Assembly: GCA_022865555.1 (NCBI GenBank)
Contig: JALHTD010000057.1
Location: forward strand, 1 to 10,732
Reading direction: 5' to 3'
DNA: 10,732 bases
From: Thermoanaerobaculaceae bacterium
GTDB taxonomy: Bacteria; Acidobacteriota; Thermoanaerobaculia; Thermoanaerobaculales; Thermoanaerobaculaceae
Both the position numbers and the translations under genes were made by a program. The notes below the pieces were generated by a model. That model was not told the DNA's origin. It saw only the letters and a program-made list of their open reading frames with translations, and searched no databases. Shown one piece after another: positions 7,256-10,732 of this stretch; positions within the stretch are counted from its first letter, which is position 1; each line of letters starts with the position of its first letter.

Positions 7256-7857
7256 CCTGCCTTTGTCACCGCCGCGCGGCCGGAGGCGAAGGCGACGCGG
7301 TTCAACTCGAGGAACTTCTTGGGTACGCGCTGAGCCAAACACTCCCACCACGTCTCCTCGGGCAGCGGCAGCAGCCTCGAGACGGCGCCCAGCAGCACAA
7401 CGTTGGCGGCCTTGACGTTGCCGGCCTCCTGGGCGAGGCGCTCGCCGGGGACCATCACCAGCTCAGCATCGAGAGCGTCAAAGACCTTCGCCAGGTGCTC
7501 GTCGCCGGGGTAGACCGCAGTGCCGGAGGAGACCGTGACCGGCACGATCGCCATGTCGTTGACCACGGCCGTGCCGCCGTGCCGCAGGAACTCGGCGAAG
7601 CGCAACGCCTCGACCTTCTCGAACGACAGCAGGATGTCCGCCTCGCCCAGACCGACCAGCGGGGAGAACACCTGCTCGGGGTGCCAGCGTACGTGCGAGG
7701 CCACGCTCCCGCCCCGCTGCGCCATGCCGTGCACCTCGGACTTCTTGACGTCGAACCCTGCGGCCAGCCCCACTTCGGCGAGGATGTTGCTGGCGAGCAG
7801 GGTCCCCTGGCCGCCCACGCCCACTAGCACGAAGCTGTACGGAATATGACCGGCCAT
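7243..7857 (-). CDS. iorB: Indolepyruvate:ferredoxin oxidoreductase, beta subunit
   Basis: A 204-residue subunit that pairs with IorA to decarboxylate indolepyruvate and other aryl pyruvates to aryl-acetyl-CoA, passing electrons to ferredoxin. The length matches the family (about 190-220). It has the pyruvate:ferredoxin oxidoreductase gamma-type fold: the nucleotide-binding-like loop VGVGGQGTLLASNIL (about 12-26), then the signature KKSEVHGMAQRGGSV (about 38-52), both characteristic of IorB. The ATG at 7857-7855 lies three bases after the iorA stop, and GGGGGGAG inside the end of iorA provides the ribosome site. This tight coupling supports equal production of the two subunits. The stop falls within a triple 8-base repeat, and the gene converges on citrate synthase across an 79-base gap. 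Confidence 0.93.
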   Translation of the reverse strand: MAGHIPYSFVLVGVGGQGTLLASNILAEVGLAAGFDVKKSEVHGMAQRGGSVASHVRWHPEQVFSPLVGLGEADILLSFEKVEALRFAEFLRHGGTAVVNDMAIVPVTVSSGTAVYPGDEHLAKVFDALDAELVMVPGERLAQEAGNVKAANVVLLGAVSRLLPLPEETWWECLAQRVPKKFLELNRVAFASGRAAVTKAGLKA

Positions 7858-7860
7858 GGC

Positions 7861-9702
7861 TCAGCTCCCCCCGGTGACCGGCGTGGAGCAGCTGGCCGGC
7901 TGCTTCTCCTCCGCCATCCGGATCTGGTCGCGGGTGGGGATCGCGTCGTGGGGGCAGAGCTGCAAGCAGACTTCACAGCCTGTGCACTGGTCGGGGTCGA
8001 TGAGCGCGAGCGGCTTGCGCGACTTCTCATCCAGCTCCTCGCTCTTGAGGATGGCCGGGCACCCGATGCGGAAGCAGATCCCGCACCCCGTGCACTTCTC
8101 TTCGATGACGTGAAGCGGCACCCACTGGCGGCGGATCTCGGGCAGCAGCGGGCACTCCCTGCGCGCCACCAGCACCGCGGGCTCCTGGTGCGACATCAGC
8201 TCCTTGTAGGCCTTCTCGAGGCCGTCCACGTCGTAGGCGTCGATCGTCGCCACGTGGTGGATGCCCAGCGCCCGCACCAGCGGCTCCAGCTCGATGATCT
8301 CGCTCGGCTGTTGTTGCAGCGTGAATCCCGTGCCCGGGTTCGGCTGGTGGCCGGTCATGGCCGTGGAGCGGTTGTCGAGGATGACCGTGAGGACGTTGGC
8401 CTTGTTGTAGGCGACGTTGGCGAGGGCGGAAAGTCCGGCGTGGTAGAAGGTCGAGTCGCCGATCACCGCCACCATCCGCTCGCCGATGCCGGCCTTGGCG
8501 GCCCCGTGGGCCACGCCGATCCCGGCGCCCATGCAGCCGCAGGTGTGGATCGCCGACAGCGGTGGCAGCAGGCCGAGCGTGTAGCAGCCTATGTCGCCGG
8601 TCACCGGGACCTTTTTCTTGGAGAGGAGTTGGAAGACGCCACGGTGCGGGCACCCGGCGCAAAGGACCGGCGGGCGGGCCGGCAGCTCGGGGCGGGGCAG
8701 CTCGGACAGCTCGACGGGCGGCTTGTCAACCGGCAGGCCGGCAGCCGCGGCGCTCTTGCGGACCACGGTAGGGTCGAGCTCGCCGCAGAGGGGGAAGATG
8801 GACTTGCCCTCGCAGGGGATTCCCAGCAGGCGCAGCTTCTCCTCGAGGACCGGGTCGAGCTCCTCCACCACGACCACCCGCTCCACCCCCGCGGCGAACG
8901 TTCGGATGAGCTGCTCGGGGAGCGGGTACACCATGCCGAGCTTGAGGACCGACGCGGTGGGGAGCACCTCGCGCGCGTACTGGTAGGCCACGCCGGCGGT
9001 CACCACCCCCACCTTGCGGTCGCGCCACTCGATTCGGTTGACGGGCGACTTCTCGGCCCAGGCGGCGATGTCGCGCACTCGCTGCTCGACCAGCGGGTGG
9101 CGGCGGCGCGCGTTGGCCGGGATCATCACGTACTTCGAAGGATCGCGAGGAAACTTTTCGCGCTTTGCCGCCCGCTCGGTGCGCTCGCCGAGCTCTACGG
9201 GGGTGGCCGAGTGGTTGGTGCGGGTCGTCGTGCGCAGCATCACCGGGGTATCGAAGAGCTCGGACAGGTCGAAGGCGGCAGCGACGAAATCCTTGCACTC
9301 CTGGGAGTCGGAGGGCTCCAAGCAGGGGACGCGGGCGAACTGGGCAAAGCGGCGGTTGTCCTGCTCGTTCTGCGAGGAGTGCATGGCGGGGTCGTCGGCC
9401 GAGACGATGACGAGACCCGCCTCGGCGCCCGTGAACGACGCGTAGAAGAAGGAGTCGGCGGCGACATTCAGGCCGACGTGCTTCATCGCTGCGAGGGCAC
9501 GCCGGCCCGCATAGGCGGCGCCGATGGCCACATCGAGAGCGACCTTTTCGTTGGTGGACCACTCAGCATAGACGTGCGGGAACCGGGAGAGCTCCTCGAG
9601 GATTTCCGTCGAGGGTGTCCCGGGGTACGCGGCCGCTACGTGCACCCCGGCTTCCCACGCGCCCCGAGCGATGGCCTCGTTCCCCGAAAGTACTCGCTTC
9701 AT
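7861..9702 (-). CDS. iorA: Indolepyruvate:ferredoxin oxidoreductase, alpha subunit
   Basis: Catalytic subunit, 613 residues, as usual for IorA. It carries thiamine diphosphate and two [4Fe-4S] clusters and uses CoA and oxidised ferredoxin. Order of parts: the N-terminal pyrimidine-binding domain (MKRVLSGNEAIARGAWEAG, AYPGTPSTEILEE, EWSTNEKVALDVAIGAAYAG); the middle domain; the pyrophosphate-binding domain with GDS at 415-417 through LDN at 442-444 (the GDS...N motif for Mg-ThDP); and a C-terminal ferredoxin-like domain. The latter holds Cys537/540/543/548 (CX2CX2CX4CP) and Cys573/576/579/583 (CX2CX2CX3CP), the exact spacing known for archaeal IorA. The ATG at 9702-9700 has a strong ribosome site AAGGAGGA at 9716-9709. 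All expected cofactor residues are intact. It is first in an iorA-iorB operon and divergent from ribH. In fermenting or amino-acid-using microbes this enzyme serves aromatic amino-acid breakdown; in some bacteria it can run in reverse for aryl-acid assimilation. Confidence 0.96.
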   Translation of the reverse strand: MKRVLSGNEAIARGAWEAGVHVAAAYPGTPSTEILEELSRFPHVYAEWSTNEKVALDVAIGAAYAGRRALAAMKHVGLNVAADSFFYASFTGAEAGLVIVSADDPAMHSSQNEQDNRRFAQFARVPCLEPSDSQECKDFVAAAFDLSELFDTPVMLRTTTRTNHSATPVELGERTERAAKREKFPRDPSKYVMIPANARRRHPLVEQRVRDIAAWAEKSPVNRIEWRDRKVGVVTAGVAYQYAREVLPTASVLKLGMVYPLPEQLIRTFAAGVERVVVVEELDPVLEEKLRLLGIPCEGKSIFPLCGELDPTVVRKSAAAAGLPVDKPPVELSELPRPELPARPPVLCAGCPHRGVFQLLSKKKVPVTGDIGCYTLGLLPPLSAIHTCGCMGAGIGVAHGAAKAGIGERMVAVIGDSTFYHAGLSALANVAYNKANVLTVILDNRSTAMTGHQPNPGTGFTLQQQPSEIIELEPLVRALGIHHVATIDAYDVDGLEKAYKELMSHQEPAVLVARRECPLLPEIRRQWVPLHVIEEKCTGCGICFRIGCPAILKSEELDEKSRKPLALIDPDQCTGCEVCLQLCPHDAIPTRDQIRMAEEKQPASCSTPVTGGS

Positions 9703-9780
9703 CCGAGATCCTCCTTTTCGGGAGGCCGATCAGCGGCCCCCGCCAGGGATCTACCGGCCGACGACGCGACCCGCTCGGCG

Positions 9781-9786
9781 ATTCTA
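9781..9786 (-). promoter_or_regulatory. Weak candidate -10 element for iorAB
   Basis: Read on the minus strand, this is TAGAAT (5/6 match to TATAAT) within CTATAGAAT, an AT patch in a very GC-rich surround, about 79 bases before the iorA start. No recognisable -35 occurs at 16-19 bases, and there is no TGn extension, so this is a weak call. Confidence 0.25.
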
Positions 9787-9792
9787 TAGCGT

Positions 9793-9842
9793 TCCGCCCG
9801 GCGGAGGAGGAGGGTGGAGCGTTCTCTCGGACGCCGGGCGGA
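9793..9842. repeat. 11-bp inverted repeat with 28-base spacer
   Basis: TCCGCCCGGCG (9793-9803) is the exact reverse complement of CGCCGGGCGGA (9832-9842). On the minus strand it lies just upstream of the candidate iorA -10 element, so it could be a paired operator. No T tract follows, so it is not an intrinsic terminator. Each arm is itself partly palindromic (CGCCCGGCG), which raises the chance that this is compositional. Confidence 0.5.
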
Positions 9843-9940
9843 CGCGTGCATCTGTTCTCAGCAGAAAGAAGAACCCCCCGGCGGGGCGGTGGGGACCGAA
9901 TGTCGGATGGCTTGGGGGGGAGATCCAACGGCGGTACCCT

Positions 9941-9954
9941 GTGGGGCGCCCCAC
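9941..9954. repeat. 14-bp perfect palindrome
   Basis: GTGGGGCGCCCCAC equals its own reverse complement over all 14 bases. As RNA the stem would need an internal loop, so a DNA-level role such as a homodimeric repressor site is easier to imagine than a hairpin. It is about midway between the iorA start and ribH. GC-rich composition makes such palindromes more likely by chance, but 14 perfect bases in noncoding DNA is notable. Confidence 0.55.
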
Positions 9955-9979
9955 CGGGGAAGGTCCTTTGTCAACGAGC

Positions 9980-10017
9980 GGTCTTCACCGGGTGCTCCCA
10001 CCCCAAAAGTGAAGACC
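9980..10017. repeat. Nested hairpin: 9-bp outer stem with 5-bp inner stem
   Basis: GGTCTTCAC (9980-9988) pairs perfectly with GTGAAGACC (10009-10017). Inside, GGGTG (9990-9994) pairs with CACCC (9999-10003) around a CTCC loop. The outer stem mixes A/T and G/C, so it is less easily explained by composition than the other repeats here. No T tract follows (TTCACAAG does), so a standard terminator is unlikely. The 3' arm can instead fold as GTGAA-GACC-TTCAC (10009-10022), which would compete with the long stem. Confidence 0.65.
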
Positions 10018-10021
10018 TTCA

Positions 10022-10058
10022 CAAGATCAAACTAGCACCTAATCTTGCGCTTTGCAAG
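10022..10058. repeat. Two overlapping, mutually exclusive short inverted repeats
   Basis: CAAGAT (10022-10027) pairs with ATCTTG (10042-10047), and CTTGC (10044-10048) pairs with GCAAG (10054-10058). The two share bases 10044-10047, so only one can form at a time. They directly follow the nested hairpin at 9980-10017, in the AT-richest patch of the intergenic region. Stems of 5-6 bp are weak evidence individually. Confidence 0.4.
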
Positions 10059-10079
10059 TGCAGAAGGGTGCACCGACCT

Positions 10080-10098
10080 GCGACCGGCTTCCGGTCGC
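10080..10098. repeat. 8-bp palindrome abutting the ribH -35 element
   Basis: GCGACCGG (10080-10087) and CCGGTCGC (10091-10098) form a perfect inverted repeat around CTT, ending one base before the candidate -35 TTGTCC at 10100. Position and symmetry suit an operator for a dimeric regulator. It is also compatible with a simple hairpin or with chance in GC-rich DNA. Confidence 0.5.
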
Positions 10099-10099
10099 C

Positions 10100-10128
10100 T
10101 TGTCCGGGGCCGGCCAGCGGCATACAAT
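10100..10128 (+). promoter_or_regulatory. Candidate sigma70-type promoter for ribH-nusB
   Basis: TTGTCC (10100-10105, 4/6 match to TTGACA) and TACAAT (10123-10128, 5/6 match to TATAAT) are exactly 17 bases apart. Transcription would start near 10135, leaving a leader of only about 13 bases that is mostly the ribosome site AAGGAGAAGG (10136-10145). If correct, the hairpins at 9980-10058 lie upstream of the transcript and would not be an RNA leader from this promoter. Confidence 0.5.
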
Positions 10129-10147
10129 GCGAGACAAGGAGAAGGGC

Positions 10148-10618
10148 ATGCCACGCACCTACGAAGGAATGCTCGACGCCAAGGGATTCCGTTTCGCCCT
10201 GGTGGTGAGCCGCTTTAACGAGCTGCTGACCGGGCGCCTGCTCGAGGGTGCTCTCGACTGCCTGGCGCGCCACGGTGCCCGCGACGAGGACATCATGGTG
10301 GTGAAAGTGCCCGGGTCCTGGGAGCTCCCGCTGGTGGCGCAGCGGCTCGCGGTCTCGGGCAAGATCGATGCGGTGATCGGCCTCGGCGTGCTGATCCGCG
10401 GGGCCACGCCCCACTTCGACTACATCGCCTCGGAGACGGCAAAGGGACTGGCCCAGGTCGCGCTCTCGAGTGGAATCCCGGTCTCGTTCGGCGTGCTCAC
10501 CTGCGACTCCCTGGAGCAGGCGCTGGAGCGCTCGGGCTCCAAGGCCGGCAACAAGGGCTGGCAGGCGGCCCAGGCGGCGATCGAGATGGTGCAGCTCTAC
10601 CGGCGCCTCGGGGAGTGA
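10148..10618 (+). CDS. ribH: 6,7-dimethyl-8-ribityllumazine synthase
   Basis: Condenses 5-amino-6-ribitylaminouracil with 3,4-dihydroxy-2-butanone 4-phosphate, the penultimate step of riboflavin synthesis, as a cytoplasmic pentamer or 60-subunit capsid. The 156-residue product is the standard length. ATG 10148 is chosen because AAGGAGAAGG (10136-10145) precedes it; the in-frame ATG at 10127 overlaps the putative -10 and adds seven charged residues. Conserved elements: SRFNELLTGRLLEGAL (21-36), the substrate-site VPGSWELP (54-61), and IRGATPHFDYI with catalytic His89 (the same number as E. coli RibE). They are followed by GIPVSFGVLTCDSLEQALER and SGSKAGNKG near the C-terminus. The stop at 10616-10618 is three bases before nusB, so the two are co-transcribed. 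Other riboflavin genes (ribA/B, ribD, ribE) are not in view. Confidence 0.97.
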   Translation: MPRTYEGMLDAKGFRFALVVSRFNELLTGRLLEGALDCLARHGARDEDIMVVKVPGSWELPLVAQRLAVSGKIDAVIGLGVLIRGATPHFDYIASETAKGLAQVALSSGIPVSFGVLTCDSLEQALERSGSKAGNKGWQAAQAAIEMVQLYRRLGE

Positions 10619-10621
10619 GCC

Positions 10622-10732
10622 GTGGGCGTGCGGCGCCGCGGACGGGAGCTGGCCCTGCAGATGCTCTACCAGCGTGAGATCGCAGGGACCGACGTTGAAG
10701 ACATGTTCGTGTCCTTCGAGGAGCTCCAGCAA
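10622..10732 (+). CDS. nusB: Transcription antitermination factor NusB, 3'-truncated by window edge
   Basis: Only the first 37 codons are visible. The start is GTG at 10622, three bases after the ribH stop, with GGGGAG (10610-10615) inside the end of ribH as ribosome site; a second GTG at 10628 is the alternative. The product opens GVRRRGRELALQMLYQREIAG, matching the conserved N-terminus of NusB (R-xx-RE-AlQ-LYQ), where the arginines help bind the boxA RNA. NusB with NusE (S10) forms part of the rRNA antitermination complex. Directly following ribH is a widespread gene order, which supports the call despite the short visible length. Confidence 0.9.
   Translation, partial: MGVRRRGRELALQMLYQREIAGTDVEDMFVSFEELQQ

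Larger units (their letters stand above)
9703..10147. other. Divergent iorA-ribH intergenic region rich in inverted repeats
   Basis: This 445-base stretch is by far the longest gap in the window; the others are 3-97 bases. No frame in it shows a believable protein: frames that stay open are low-complexity Arg/Gly/Pro readings typical of GC-rich noncoding DNA. It holds a long-range 11-bp inverted repeat, a 14-bp perfect palindrome, a nested 9-bp hairpin with overlapping alternatives, and an 8-bp palindrome next to the ribH promoter candidate. Runs of G and C (9874-9896, 9913-9921) alternate with AT-richer patches (10020-10060). I find no RNase P, SRP, tmRNA or FMN riboswitch signature. It may hold promoters, operators or a small structured RNA. 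Confidence 0.7.

Noticed and set aside
7846..9789. Plus-strand open frame of 647 codons opposite iorA
   Set aside because: It mirrors iorA and has a composition typical of an antisense shadow, while iorA on the minus strand carries complete cofactor motifs and a strong ribosome site.
9843..9875. TPP riboswitch on the minus strand before iorA (a CTGAGA occurs)
   Set aside because: Only the CTGAGA hexamer is present; the partner block ACCTGATCTGGATAAT is not found downstream of it.
9840..10147. FMN riboswitch (RFN element) before ribH
   Set aside because: Fragments such as GTCGGATGG and CCGGCGGGGCGG superficially recall it, but the conserved GGTGAAATTCC-type and ACCGGCGGT-AGCCCGCGA blocks are absent in the required order on either strand.

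Overview
The window is GC-rich bacterial chromosomal DNA with ordinary, tightly packed metabolic genes. It has no mobile element, CRISPR array, tRNA or rRNA that I can recognise. The mix of genes fits a deep-branching, slow-growing soil or sediment lineage: a citrate synthase of the mitochondrial/eukaryotic type, an actinobacterial-style class II fumarase, an indolepyruvate:ferredoxin oxidoreductase, and a rhomboid protease with a long soluble tail. Acidobacteriota is my best guess, with Myxococcota or a related 'delta' lineage as alternatives. This is inference from protein resemblance, not a demonstrated placement.

Layout, left to right. (1) 1-759, plus: 3' part of a TerC/Alx-family membrane protein cut by the window edge. 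(2) 839-2251, plus: class II fumarase. (3) 2314-3648, plus: an unrecognised 444-residue protein with one N-terminal membrane segment. (4) 3740-5734, plus: a rhomboid-family serine protease with a TPR-like segment, an Ala/Pro linker and a distinct C-terminal domain. (5) 5832-7163, plus: citrate synthase, ended by a textbook intrinsic terminator at 7191-7219. (6) 7861-9702 and 7243-7857, minus: iorA then iorB, convergent with citrate synthase. (7) 9703-10147: a 445-base divergent intergenic region rich in inverted repeats. (8) 10148-10618, plus: ribH (lumazine synthase), followed after three bases by the start of nusB (10622 to the window end).

How the genes relate. Citrate synthase and fumarase are TCA-cycle enzymes but are not in one operon; gaps of 79-97 bases and candidate promoters suggest separate transcription. 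IorAB forms a two-gene operon for oxidative decarboxylation of aryl pyruvates with ferredoxin as acceptor. The ribH-nusB pair is a common bacterial arrangement joining riboflavin synthesis to an rRNA antitermination factor.

I did not find a convincing previously undescribed system. The items most worth a second look are the multi-domain rhomboid, the unrecognised membrane-anchored protein just before it, and the structured iorA-ribH intergenic region, which contains hairpins that cannot all form at once.
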